Source of the DNA: Candidatus Parvarchaeota archaeon | GTDB lineage: Archaea; Nanobdellota; Nanobdellia; Parvarchaeales; Parvarchaeaceae | Direction of reading: 5' to 3' | Assembly: GCA_023380585.1 (NCBI GenBank) | Contig: JAMCRN010000021.1 | Span: 1-42,994, forward strand | Length of the DNA stretch: 42,994 bases | Shown: piece after piece, positions 8,174 to 15,951 of the stretch | Layout: each line of letters opens with the position of its first letter | Position numbering within the stretch: the first letter of the stretch is position 1 | Position numbers and translations under genes: made by a program | Notes under the pieces: generated by a model | What the model was told of the DNA's origin: nothing | The model's input: only the letters and a program-made list of their open reading frames with translations | The model's database searches: none

Positions 8174-9196
8174 ATGGGACTCCCATTCGAAAACGTTAAA
8201 AGGAGGACCATAGTGCTACGTGAGGAGGCGACAGACAGTGGATACGGCCTGAATCCGGAGGAGAGAAGCATAGAAGAAAGGTTAAAGACCGGCTTCATAC
8301 TTCTGGATAAACCTCCAGGTATAAGGTCCAAGACAGCGGCACATATAGCGAAGAAGATATTGGCACCTTTGGATGTGACTAAGATCGGTTACTCCGGGAC
8401 TTTAGAAGACTGAAGAAATCCCAACGTTACAGGTCTCTTGCCACTTACATTGAATCGTGCTACAAGGGCTATAAGTCCGCTTTTACTTGGTGGAAAAGAA
8501 TACGTGGCGCTTATGCATCTGCACGGAGAGGTCACCGAGCAGTTACTCGTATCTGTGCTTGACTCATTCACAGGGAAGATAAAACAGCTTCCGCCAGTAA
8601 GGTCTCATGTTAAGCGGCAGGAAAGAGAAAGAGAGATATTCTACATAGACCTTTTGGAGATCCAGGGAAAGGACGTTCTTTTCAGAGTCGGGGTGCAATC
8701 TGGCACATACATACGAAAGCTTATCCACGACATAGGACAGAAGCTTGGCGCTGGTGCGCATATGACCGAACTGAGGCGTACAAAAGTCAGCCACTTATCA
8801 GAAAAGGACAGACTTGTCACGCTGCAGGACCTGGAAGATGCTGTTTATTTATATCTCCAGGAGAGTGACGGCAGGCTGCTGGATTTTTCTATACAGACTA
8901 TAGAAAAGGCACTAGATTTCCTTCCAAAGGTCATGGTTTCCGATACTGCTGTCGATCCGATATGCCTTGGAGCAGGAGTGGCGATACCAGGTATAGTGAG
9001 GCTCGATGATTTCAAGGCAGGTGATAGAATATTCATATCCACGTTGAAAGGCGAGCTGATAGCCTTGGGCGATGCGGTCTTGGATTCGGATAAGCTCATT
9101 AAAATGAAGAAGGGGATAGCAGTAAAGACAGATAGCGTTATAATGTTGCCTGGTACATATCCTAGATATAAGAGAAAAGACATAGGAAGTCAATGA
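8174..9196 (+). CDS. cbf5: Cbf5/TruB pseudouridine synthase, interrupted by a predicted 12-nt BHB intron
   Basis: Two open segments in the same frame are separated by a TGA at 8411-8413. The first ends ILLDKPPGIRSKTA...IGYSGTLED; the second continues RNPNVTGLLPLTLNRAT. Family members read G-x-S-G-T-L-D-P-x-V-T-G here, where the Asp is the catalytic nucleophile. Removing 8406-8417 gives GGG ACT TTA GAT CCC AAC, that is GTLDPNVTG, with Asp78 restored. The spliced product is 336 residues, normal for archaeal Cbf5, with the TruB core and a C-terminal PUA domain (about 250-330, containing GAGVAIPGIVRLDDFKAGD). Cbf5 is the catalytic subunit of H/ACA RNPs and also makes tRNA pseudouridine 55. The remainder shows no decay, so a pseudogene is unlikely. 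Start 8174 is chosen from TATA spacing. Confidence 0.88.
8406..8417 (+). other. Predicted 12-nt archaeal BHB intron in cbf5 pre-mRNA
   Basis: The bases fold as a complete bulge-helix-bulge. The outer exon helix is GGGA (8396-8399) with TCCC (8419-8422). The four-pair central helix is CTTT (8400-8403) with GAAG (8412-8415): three Watson-Crick pairs and one U-G. The three-nt bulges are AGA (8404-8406) and AAA (8416-8418), and AGACT (8407-8411) is the terminal loop. Archaeal splicing endonuclease cuts between nt 2 and 3 of each bulge, which defines the intron AAGACTGAAGAA. It contains the only in-frame stop of the gene and is a multiple of three. Its excision restores the catalytic motif. Splicing is inferred, not demonstrated. 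Confidence 0.82.
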
Positions 9197-9197
9197 T

Positions 9198-9271
9198 GGG
9201 GTGGTGATCTAGCTTGGTATGATGCTAGCTTCGGGGGTTAGTTGTCCTGGGTTCAAATCCCAGCCACCCCA
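9198..9271 (+). tRNA. tRNA-Pro (anticodon CGG)
   Basis: Acceptor GGGGTGG (9198-9204) pairs with CCACCCC (9264-9270), with discriminator A 9271. The anticodon stem CTAGC/GTTAG encloses loop TTCGGGG, giving anticodon CGG. The T arm is CTGGG-TTCAAAT-CCCAG. CCA is not encoded and no intron is seen. The gene starts one base after the cbf5 stop codon, so it may be released from the cbf5 transcript. Confidence 0.93.
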
Positions 9272-9332
9272 AATACAGTTCTGGGTATAGTATATCTCTC
9301 TCTTAATCTCACTCCTTGCTAGCACATATAAA

Positions 9333-9346
9333 AAAGTATATACTTT
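9333..9346. repeat. Perfect 14-bp palindrome upstream of msrA
   Basis: AAAGTATATACTTT is its own reverse complement. It lies in the 192-bp gap between tRNA-Pro and msrA, an AT-rich stretch in which I see no gene. It could be a dimeric regulator site or the TATA of an unseen small transcript; no function can be assigned. Confidence 0.4.
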
Positions 9347-9428
9347 CAATAATTCATGCCTAGATCATATAAAATCAGTATCTAATCGGTATATGCCCAT
9401 TTATTAGTCTTCCGATCAAGTCGAAAAA

Positions 9429-9454
9429 CTTTATTATTAAAATGCGCAACGCAT
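9429..9454 (+). promoter_or_regulatory. msrA promoter with an inverted repeat between TATA and start
   Basis: An AT-rich TATA-like stretch (TTTATTATTAAAA) is followed by the inverted repeat ATGCG-CAA-CGCAT at 9442-9454, ending 9 nt before the msrA ATG. A palindrome between the TATA box and the initiation site is where an archaeal repressor would block initiation. Regulation is inferred from position only. Confidence 0.4.
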
Positions 9455-9463
9455 ATTCTTTAT

Positions 9464-10009
9464 ATGATAAAATCTCTTGAGACGGCTGTTCTTGCAGGCG
9501 GATGCTTTTGGTGTATGGAAGCGGTTTTCTTGCGGTTAAAAGGGGTGGAAAAAGTAGAGTCCGGTTACTGTGGTGGCAGTGTTAAAAACCCATCGTATAA
9601 AGAGGTATGCACCGGGAAGACAGGACATGCCGAGTCTGTAAGGATCACTTTTGATCCTGCAGTGATATCATACAAACAGATTCTCCGAATTTTCTTCACG
9701 CTTCACGATCCAACAAGCCTTAACAGACAAGGTAATGACGTTGGCAGCCAGTATAGATCTGAGATATTCTATGTAAACAAAAAACAGAAAGAAACTGCGG
9801 AACAGGTAATAAAAGAGATTACACAAGAAAAACTGTGGGACAAGCCCATAATTACTGTTTTAGAGCCTTTAAAGGAATTTTACATCGCCGAGGCGTATCA
9901 TAAGGATTATTACAAAAAGAACCCCTTAAACCCATACTGTTTTATTGTGATAAGGCCAAAAATAGCAAAACTTAGAAAAGAATATTCAGATTTTTTGAAA
10001 AAAGACTAA
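9464..10009 (+). CDS. msrA: Peptide methionine-S-sulfoxide reductase MsrA
   Basis: The 181-residue protein has the active-site motif GGCFWCMEAVF at residues 13-23 with the catalytic Cys. Conserved GYCGG, GHAE and HDPTSLNRQGNDVGSQYRS segments and the C-terminal EAYHKDYY follow. It reduces the S epimer of methionine sulfoxide in free or protein-bound methionine. Start ATG 9464 fits a leaderless transcript. Its 3' end overlaps the convergent msrB gene by 4 bp, so the R- and S-specific enzymes form a convergent pair. Confidence 0.96.
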   Translation: MIKSLETAVLAGGCFWCMEAVFLRLKGVEKVESGYCGGSVKNPSYKEVCTGKTGHAESVRITFDPAVISYKQILRIFFTLHDPTSLNRQGNDVGSQYRSEIFYVNKKQKETAEQVIKEITQEKLWDKPIITVLEPLKEFYIAEAYHKDYYKKNPLNPYCFIVIRPKIAKLRKEYSDFLKKD

Positions 10010-10416
10010 GATCCTCTCTTTTCCGGTATAAAAATTAATGATATGGAATTTACACAGTGACGTGTATTCTTATCGGTGAAGCCCTCTCCATAAAAAACAT
10101 GCCCCAAATGAGCCCCACACCTACTGCATTCTATTTCTATTCTTTTTTTATCTTTGTCAGGGAGCTTTTTTACTGCGCCTTTTATCTCCTCGTCAAAAGA
10201 AGGCCATCCGCAGTTTGATTCAAATTTCGCTTTTGATTCATACAAAGGCAAGCCGCATCTTTTGCACACATAAGTTCCCTTCTCGAAAGTATAGCAGTAT
10301 TCTCCAGTAAAAGGCTTTTCGGTTCCTTTTTCAATTATGACACTCTCCTCCTCCTTTGTGAGTTTTCTATACTGCTTAAAGTTTTTAGCTTCGGAGTTGC
10401 TGTCTGGACCAGGCAT
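10006..10416 (-). CDS. msrB: Peptide methionine-R-sulfoxide reductase MsrB
   Basis: The 136-residue protein has the SelR fold markers: two zinc-binding CxxC pairs (CKRCG near 51-55 and CSRCG near 95-99), CGWPSF, GHVF, and the catalytic RHCVNSISL near the C-terminus. It reduces the R epimer of methionine sulfoxide in proteins. The ATG at 10416 has a TATA-like box about 25 nt upstream, consistent with a leaderless mRNA. It is convergent with msrA and lies beside a Cys/Met PLP enzyme, forming a small sulfur amino acid and oxidative-repair neighbourhood. Confidence 0.95.
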   Translation of the reverse strand: MPGPDSNSEAKNFKQYRKLTKEEESVIIEKGTEKPFTGEYCYTFEKGTYVCKRCGLPLYESKAKFESNCGWPSFDEEIKGAVKKLPDKDKKRIEIECSRCGAHLGHVFYGEGFTDKNTRHCVNSISLIFIPEKRGS

Positions 10417-10435
10417 ATAAAAAGTTATGAGTTCC

Positions 10436-10447
10436 AGTATTTATACT
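10436..10447 (-). promoter_or_regulatory. TATA box for msrB
   Basis: On the minus strand the sequence reads AGTATAAATACT, centred about 25 nt upstream of ATG 10416, the normal spacing for a leaderless archaeal promoter. Confidence 0.55.
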
Positions 10448-10522
10448 CGCATTAGCGACTTATTTTCGCCTCGGGATGTCCGTTAGAGAAACCTTTTCCA
10501 GGGATACGGATAGTCGAAATTT

Positions 10523-11686
10523 TTACCTTCCGCTAAAAGCTGCTGTAAAAGCCTGTTCAAGATCAGCTATCATATCCTTAGGGTCTTCCAAGCCTACCGA
10601 CATCCTTATCAATCCATCCTTTATTCCTATCTTTTCTCTTTCCTTTGTGGACAAGTGGAAATGTGTCATGTATGCAGGGTTTTCGACCAGTGATTCGGTA
10701 CCGCCAAGGCTGACTGCGAATGAAAATATCTTTAATGAAGTCAAGAATTTGTTTATTTCATTTCTTTTCCCCTCCATTAAAAATGACAGGGTCCCGCCAT
10801 AACCAGTCATCTGCCTTTTTATCACGTCTATTTGAGGGTGGTCTTTTATACCAGGATAATATACTTCTTCTACGTGCTCGTTATCTTTCAGGTATTCTAC
10901 TACGCTCTTCGCATTCTGCTGGTGTTTTTCCATTCTTACCGGCAGCGTCTCCAGTCCTCTCAGTACAAGAAAACTATCGAAAGGGGACATGGCGGAACCT
11001 GTCTCGTCTCTGGTAAACTTTATTTTTTTGTAAACGTTCTCATCTGATACTATTACTGCTCCGCCGATAGAATCACTGTGTCCATTTATGTATTTAGTAG
11101 TGCTGTGTATTACTATATCTGCGCCACATTCCAGTGGCCTCTGGAAATACGGACTAAGGAAAGTATTATCGACGACCGTAAGAACCCCGTGTCTCCTAGC
11201 GATCGATGATATTGCTTTTATGTCGCATATTTTCATCAACGGGTTGGTTGGAGTCTCAAGCCAGACCAGCTTCGTGTTGCTTTTTATGGCTTCCTTCACG
11301 TTTTCCGGTTCTCTTGCATCGACATAAGTTAACTCTACTTCAAAGTTTTTCTTCATTATATTGTTAAAAAGATCCTTTGTGCCACCGTACAGGTCGTCAA
11401 AAGCCACGACATGATCTCCAGCCTTTAGAAGCGACATTGCAAGGCATGTTTCAGCGGCCATACCAGACGCAAATGTCAACCCAAATTTTCCATTCTCGAG
11501 CATTGCTAATCGCTTCTCCAAGGCTTCTCTAGTAGGGTTGTTCAATCTTGAGTATACATATCCAGTCTCCATCGGCTTTTCTAAGTCTTTTACCAGAAAA
11601 GTAGAGGACACGTATATAGGCATCTTCACGTCTCCTTTTTCGTCTTTAGCCAATCCGCCGTGTATGGCTTTCGTATCGAACTCCAT
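10523..11686 (-). CDS. Cys/Met-metabolism PLP enzyme (cystathionine gamma-synthase/lyase family)
   Basis: The 387-residue protein starts with TKAIHGG and PIYVSSTF and has YSRLNNPTREALEKRLA, SGMAAETCLA, the PLP-ring motif DDLYGGT, ETPTNP, VVDNTF, and the Schiff-base Lys in HSTTKYINGHSD. The C-terminal SLGGTESLVENPA and IRMSVGLED complete the family signature. Members catalyse gamma-replacement or gamma/beta-elimination on cystathionine, homocysteine or methionine; the sequence alone does not separate synthase from lyase. Co-directional with msrB downstream and GH15 upstream. Length is normal. Confidence 0.92.
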   Translation of the reverse strand: MEFDTKAIHGGLAKDEKGDVKMPIYVSSTFLVKDLEKPMETGYVYSRLNNPTREALEKRLAMLENGKFGLTFASGMAAETCLAMSLLKAGDHVVAFDDLYGGTKDLFNNIMKKNFEVELTYVDAREPENVKEAIKSNTKLVWLETPTNPLMKICDIKAISSIARRHGVLTVVDNTFLSPYFQRPLECGADIVIHSTTKYINGHSDSIGGAVIVSDENVYKKIKFTRDETGSAMSPFDSFLVLRGLETLPVRMEKHQQNAKSVVEYLKDNEHVEEVYYPGIKDHPQIDVIKRQMTGYGGTLSFLMEGKRNEINKFLTSLKIFSFAVSLGGTESLVENPAYMTHFHLSTKEREKIGIKDGLIRMSVGLEDPKDMIADLEQAFTAAFSGR

Positions 11687-11737
11687 ATAAAATTTCCCCC
11701 AAGACTTATTTTAATCAGCCGTGATATTAAAATGTTC

Positions 11738-13516
11738 TCATCTTCCCTGTTTTTTAATAGCGTCTGACAGCTCTATCATCGCAATAACAGCCGAACCATG
11801 TACAAATCCTTGCGGAAAGTTACCAAGGAAATCCTTATTCTCTATATCTATGTGTTCTCCCAACAGGAGAGACTTCCCGCACACATCGTACAGAGCTGAC
11901 ATGGTCTTCTCTGCTTCCCTTACCATACCAAGTTTAGTGTAGACCCTGCTCAGCCATGTAGAACAGAGACTGAAAGGATGCATGGCTTCTCCTATGGTAT
12001 CCTTCTTATACCTGAAAATGTAGGACTGTTTCACAAGTTCATTTTCTATGATTTTCAGCGTCGCTGAGAACAAAGGGTCCTTTTCGTCCACGAAATCCAA
12101 CAGAGGCAGGACAAGAAGAGCCGCATCCATCTCTGCGTCGGAGGCCGATTTAACAAAATGGCCGTCTTTGACGCCGTTTTTGAATATCCAGTCTTTTAGT
12201 CTATATCTGTCTCCCTTCCATCTGTCTTCCTTTCCGATGACTTCTGCCATCCTACCTGCTGTCGAAAGCGTCACCCACATCATAACTTTTGAAAAGGTAA
12301 AGTCCTGTTGCATGCTTTCTTCCCATATACCCGCATCTTTCATAGTCCAATTCTTGGATACCCAGTCGGCTACATACTCTACATATTTGAAATTTCTGCG
12401 TAGGAAATCTATATCTTTGGTTTCATTTACATAGGTATAGAGCGCATGCATGAAAAAGCCCTCTATGTCCAGTTGTATCTGCCTATAAGCTGCGTTGCCA
12501 ACCCTTACTGGTTTTGAACCGTTGAAGCCGTCAAGCCATCCGATCTCTACTTCAGGCTTCGGCGATAGTCCGTCAAGGGCGTACAATGGTTGATCGAATG
12601 GTTTGCTTGACATATCCATGACGCGTAAAAGAAAACCTATTATGTCGGTACCGAATTGTGTAAACCCGGCCTTTATAAGAGCTTCCGCCATAATACATGA
12701 GTCCCTTACCCATATGAATCGGTAATCCCAGTTTCTTGGTCCTCCAATCGTTTCCGGCAAGGAAGTAGTGGGCGCAGCTACTGGGGCTCCGGAGGGCAGG
12801 TAAAATAAGCCTATTATAGTCGATAGTGAGCGGGTATAGGCTTCTTGGAGTTTTTCGCTAAGATTATATACGGAAGGTCCTTTCTCTTTTCCGCTAGATA
12901 ATATCTGTTCCCATTCTAGTTTGGCTCTGGAGAAGGCCTCCTCTGGGTATGCAAAAACTATGCCTTTATCGCTGAATGCGCCTTTGCTTACATCCTCTGA
13001 ATAGAGGAAATATAGATACCCTTCCCCGCGGTCTACTTCTATTACGTCCTTGCCTATTTTTTTTACACTATCTGAGAATACTCTGAGCTCGAACCCTTCT
13101 TGTTTAGACTGTCTCTTGAATATTATACCGTCTCTAACGGTTTCTACTGTGGGCGCCTCTCCTGCGTAGTTGAATTTAGGGGATAGTCTAAATGTAAGAG
13201 GCACATCGGTTTTAAATTTCCTTATGAGCGCAGTTTCCCCAAAAGGGAGAAAATCAACGATAACTGCATTTCCATCTTTCGTAAAAAATCTGCTTTCAAG
13301 AATGTTCGGACATAAGTAACGTTGTTCTATTCTGCTTTCCACAGCGGTGTTTACCTCAAAAGATCCCCCCTTTTTTTCGTCCAGAAGTTTGCAGAAGGCA
13401 GCACTGGAGTCGAAACGAGGGAGAGGAAGCCAGACTACTTCCGCAGAAGCGTTTACAAGGCAGGAAGTTATCTGGTTGCTTATAAACCAAAGTCCATTTA
13501 TTCGAAGCATATGCAT
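11738..13516 (-). CDS. Glycoside hydrolase family 15 (glucoamylase/trehalase-like)
   Basis: The 592-residue protein has the two-part GH15 architecture. The N-terminal beta-sandwich begins LRINGLWFISNQITSCLV. The (alpha/alpha)6 catalytic domain follows, with GGPRNWDYRFIWVRDS near residue 265, the general acid region IWEESMQQDFTFSKVMMWV, and the C-terminal acidic motif GEAMHPFSLCSTWLSR. No signal peptide is seen, so it is probably cytoplasmic, acting on storage alpha-glucan or trehalose. Intracellular archaeal and bacterial GH15 proteins of this size include both glucoamylases and trehalases; the substrate is uncertain. Met3 (13510) is an alternative start. A TATA-like box TTTTATATA lies upstream, between this gene and tRNA-Leu. 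Confidence 0.88.
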   Translation of the reverse strand: MHMLRINGLWFISNQITSCLVNASAEVVWLPLPRFDSSAAFCKLLDEKKGGSFEVNTAVESRIEQRYLCPNILESRFFTKDGNAVIVDFLPFGETALIRKFKTDVPLTFRLSPKFNYAGEAPTVETVRDGIIFKRQSKQEGFELRVFSDSVKKIGKDVIEVDRGEGYLYFLYSEDVSKGAFSDKGIVFAYPEEAFSRAKLEWEQILSSGKEKGPSVYNLSEKLQEAYTRSLSTIIGLFYLPSGAPVAAPTTSLPETIGGPRNWDYRFIWVRDSCIMAEALIKAGFTQFGTDIIGFLLRVMDMSSKPFDQPLYALDGLSPKPEVEIGWLDGFNGSKPVRVGNAAYRQIQLDIEGFFMHALYTYVNETKDIDFLRRNFKYVEYVADWVSKNWTMKDAGIWEESMQQDFTFSKVMMWVTLSTAGRMAEVIGKEDRWKGDRYRLKDWIFKNGVKDGHFVKSASDAEMDAALLVLPLLDFVDEKDPLFSATLKIIENELVKQSYIFRYKKDTIGEAMHPFSLCSTWLSRVYTKLGMVREAEKTMSALYDVCGKSLLLGEHIDIENKDFLGNFPQGFVHGSAVIAMIELSDAIKKQGR

Positions 13517-13574
13517 GTTAAGCAGCTAGACGTTAAATTATTTTATATACTGAGTGTAATACTGTTATCTTTAA

Positions 13575-13657
13575 GCAGAGGTAGCGAAGCGGTCAAACGT
13601 GTAAGGCTAAGGACCTTATGGCTTAGGCCTTCGAGGGTTCGAATCCCTCCCTCTGCA
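13575..13657 (+). tRNA. tRNA-Leu (anticodon AAG)
   Basis: Acceptor GCAGAGG pairs with CCTCTGC (13650-13656), with discriminator A 13657. The anticodon stem TAAGG/CCTTA encloses the 7-nt loop CTAAGGA, giving anticodon AAG with G37. A long variable arm (GGC-TTAG-GCC) and discriminator A identify leucine rather than serine. T arm GAGGG-TTCGAAT-CCCTC. CCA is not encoded. An A at the wobble position is unusual, because archaea normally use GAG to read CTC/CTT. The 3' half is overlapped on the minus strand by the end of an unknown protein gene. Confidence 0.88.
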
Positions 13658-14636
13658 CTGGTTTTTTGTCCCTGTCCTTTTCGGCTTTTTCAGCGCCACC
13701 AAGGTCTAAGTTATCAAGGTATGCTCCATAATTCTTGCTGTCGCTGAAGAAATAAGATTTTACCTGGTTTTTACCAGGCTCTTCAGAAGCCGAAAGCCCT
13801 ATTTTTTTGTTACGACCATGGCTCGAAGTCCTTATTTTCCCACACCCTACGGCTTCCAAGAAATCCGCTACACCGCTGTCTCCCGCAACGAAATAGTCCA
13901 CTCCCGCTTTCTTTGAGATGTAAATCGCCGCAAACACGGCTTTTTTGAATATTCCTTCAATGGCTTCTTCTATCCATTCGGTAGGAGAGTGTATAAATGT
14001 AGAATATCCTTTTTTACCTTCTAATAGGTCCATGAATAAATAACTTCTGTTTTTTTCGTCTATACCTACGAAACATCTGACAAAAGCACACCCTCCGTTT
14101 TTTTTTGAAACAAAATATATTATAGACCCACCGTATTCTGTGCAGTCCCTTGCAAGATTTTTGCTGTAATCGTCAAAGTCATCCTTCTCCCAGCATATTT
14201 TCGCTTTTTTGGCCATGTGCTTGATAGTCTGTCCCTCGTCTCCCGGCTTATAAAATTCTATATCGTAGTTTTTGTAAGAATCGTCAAAAAGCATCTTTAC
14301 GGAAGCGGTACGGGTTCTTTTTGCGCTGGAATCAACGCCGAATATGTATTCTTCATCGTCAAGATCTATCTTCTCATTTTTCCTGATTTTTTCTTTTATC
14401 TCCAGTATCTCCTCCAGCTTCTTCTTGTAATTTTCCCGCAATTGTTGTATCTGGTTCTTCGGCGTTTTTAGTTCACCTTTGTCTAGCCGCTTTAACTGAT
14501 AAGTAGGATAATTTTCAAGAAAAGACCGTATTTTTTCGTATTCTGACTCGGTCGGCATGAAAGATGCTATAGAAGAATGTATACTTTCCTTTAATCTGGA
14601 TTCCAGGTCGCTTTTTTTTACGACCTCATCTTCCAT
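13623..14636 (-). CDS. Unknown soluble protein, 337 aa, with C-terminus antisense to tRNA-Leu
   Basis: I do not recognise this family. ATG 14636 (MEDEVVKKSD) is preferred over the upstream TTG at 14651 because a TATA-like AT-rich box lies about 25 nt upstream. The N-terminal third is charged and probably helical (LRENYKKKLEEILEIKEKIRK). It is followed by FGVDSSAKRTRTASVKM and a mixed alpha/beta region with FVRCFVGIDE and YFVAGDSGVADFLEAVG. The last 11 codons (QREGFEPSKA) are read from the antisense strand of tRNA-Leu, a string that often appears in translations of antisense tRNAs. The reading frame over about 325 codons nevertheless looks like a genuine gene. Confidence 0.65.
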   Translation of the reverse strand: MEDEVVKKSDLESRLKESIHSSIASFMPTESEYEKIRSFLENYPTYQLKRLDKGELKTPKNQIQQLRENYKKKLEEILEIKEKIRKNEKIDLDDEEYIFGVDSSAKRTRTASVKMLFDDSYKNYDIEFYKPGDEGQTIKHMAKKAKICWEKDDFDDYSKNLARDCTEYGGSIIYFVSKKNGGCAFVRCFVGIDEKNRSYLFMDLLEGKKGYSTFIHSPTEWIEEAIEGIFKKAVFAAIYISKKAGVDYFVAGDSGVADFLEAVGCGKIRTSSHGRNKKIGLSASEEPGKNQVKSYFFSDSKNYGAYLDNLDLGGAEKAEKDRDKKPVQREGFEPSKA

Positions 14637-14771
14637 ATATTCAAGAGGCAATCCTATGTATAAATAATTAATTTATACGATTTTACATACTGTTCCAGCA
14701 GCATTCTCTGGCTTTCAAATCACGATACTGGAACATAAAGTTTTAAATATCCCGTTTCCATAAGTAGAGGT

Positions 14772-15065
14772 ATGTCAATAACAGGTAACGGTCTACATCA
14801 CAGATCGAGGCGTCGTCTTAAGCGAAGGAAGCAGGAAAAAGGTAGCATAGATATCCGCAAGGAAATGCAGACTTTTAGTCCGGGGGACACAGTCGTAGTC
14901 TCACCTTCTCCCTACAGGCAGAGGAATATACCCCACCGCTCGTTTTTCGGCTTAAACGGCAAGATAATAGAAAAAAGGGGCAGGGCATACGTCGTGGAGA
15001 TAAACAAAGGCTCCTCAAAGAGGCGCATAGACCTTATGCCGGTCCACCTGGAGAAGCTAAATTAA
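14772..15065 (+). CDS. rpl21e: Ribosomal protein L21e
   Basis: The 97-residue protein matches archaeal L21e: the basic N-terminus HHRSRRRLKRRK, then FSPGDTVVVSPSPYRQRNIPHRSFFGLNGKI and the C-terminal RGRAYVVEI. It is a large-subunit protein of archaea and eukaryotes. A TTTTAAATA box about 25 nt upstream indicates a leaderless transcript. One base separates its stop from rpoF, the conserved archaeal L21e-RpoF-DUF655 order. Confidence 0.95.
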   Translation: MSITGNGLHHRSRRRLKRRKQEKGSIDIRKEMQTFSPGDTVVVSPSPYRQRNIPHRSFFGLNGKIIEKRGRAYVVEINKGSSKRRIDLMPVHLEKLN

Positions 15066-15066
15066 C

Positions 15067-15390
15067 ATGGATTACGAGATAGTAGATGAAAAAATAATAA
15101 GCGAAACAGAGGTCAAGGAGAATTATATGGACTTCATAGAGTCCGAGATGGAAGTAGGAAAGAAGTTGATCGAGCATATAAAGAAGAACATAAAAGTAAA
15201 CGATTTTAGCTCGGCGTTTAGCGAATTGTCTGCGCTTGATCTCAATATAAGGGAAGATTATATACGGATACTTATCGACACCGCTCCGACTTCCGCCGAC
15301 CAGGTAAGAGCGATACTTTCTCCGCTCAAACCAAATCTAAAAGAAGATGACATAAAAAAGATACTTTCTGTATTAAAAAAGCATTTATAA
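15067..15390 (+). CDS. rpoF: DNA-directed RNA polymerase subunit F (Rpb4)
   Basis: The 107-residue acidic helical protein ends in an HRDC-like Rpb4 domain (IRILIDTAPTSADQVRAILS and the C-terminal IKKILSVLKKHL). Archaeal RpoF pairs with RpoE (Rpb7) as the stalk of RNA polymerase. Position directly behind rpl21e and ahead of the DUF655 gene is the classical archaeal arrangement and strengthens the call for this short, fast-evolving protein. Confidence 0.88.
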   Translation: MDYEIVDEKIISETEVKENYMDFIESEMEVGKKLIEHIKKNIKVNDFSSAFSELSALDLNIREDYIRILIDTAPTSADQVRAILSPLKPNLKEDDIKKILSVLKKHL

Positions 15391-15411
15391 TCGGATTAAT
15401 AACTCTTCTTT

Positions 15412-15945
15412 ATGCCAAGAGACCAATACGCGTATGTTATAGAGTATCTTCCAAACGGACTGGCGGAATCAAGGGAGAGAAGACCGTCTGCAGTTATACT
15501 TACTGAATCCACGGCCCTGCTAATCGCGGCCTTGAAGAAAGGCATAGAAGTTAGTGCAGGGCAAAAAGTATACATAGGCGAGAACAAGAGGGACGAAGTG
15601 CATCACATAATCGGCAGAGTATCACCAGAAAAACTCAGCGATCTCGGTCTACAGACACTAAGTGATAAGGTAAAAGAATCATTAAATCAGAATGAAAAAA
15701 AGTACATATCTATAATAAATGTGCTAGGTCCAGTGAACGTAAGATTGCATTCTCTGGAGCTGATCCCTGGCCTTGGCAAAAAGACAGTACAAAAACTGGT
15801 AGAGGAGCGGAATAAAAAGCCGTTCGAGTCGTACAAGGACGTGGACTCCCGCGTCGGATTAGTACCAGGCATAGAGAAGGACATAGAACAGAGGATAATG
15901 GACGAGCTTTCAAACAAGGATAAATACAAAATATTCACAGGATGA
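15412..15945 (+). CDS. DUF655 helix-hairpin-helix nucleic-acid-binding protein
   Basis: The 177-residue protein starts with an OB-like segment (DQYAYVIEYLPNG...PSAVILTESTALLIAALKKGIEV) and ends with tandem helix-hairpin-helix motifs (LELIPGLGKKTVQKLVEERNKKPFES, then GLVPGIEKDIEQRIMDEL). This is the DUF655 protein found after rpoF in many archaea. It is predicted to bind RNA or DNA, probably linked to ribosome biogenesis; no biochemical function is established to my knowledge. In other genomes ksgA commonly follows; here the next element is tRNA-Trp, 6 nt downstream. Confidence 0.9.
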   Translation: MPRDQYAYVIEYLPNGLAESRERRPSAVILTESTALLIAALKKGIEVSAGQKVYIGENKRDEVHHIIGRVSPEKLSDLGLQTLSDKVKESLNQNEKKYISIINVLGPVNVRLHSLELIPGLGKKTVQKLVEERNKKPFESYKDVDSRVGLVPGIEKDIEQRIMDELSNKDKYKIFTG

Positions 15946-15951
15946 GTGTAA

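Noticed and set aside
8411-8413. In-frame TGA in cbf5 as selenocysteine codon or as a simple nonsense mutation
   Set aside because: No Cys or Sec occurs at this position in the family, four extra codons would remain inside the catalytic motif, and the BHB fold plus exact motif restoration explains the stop much better.
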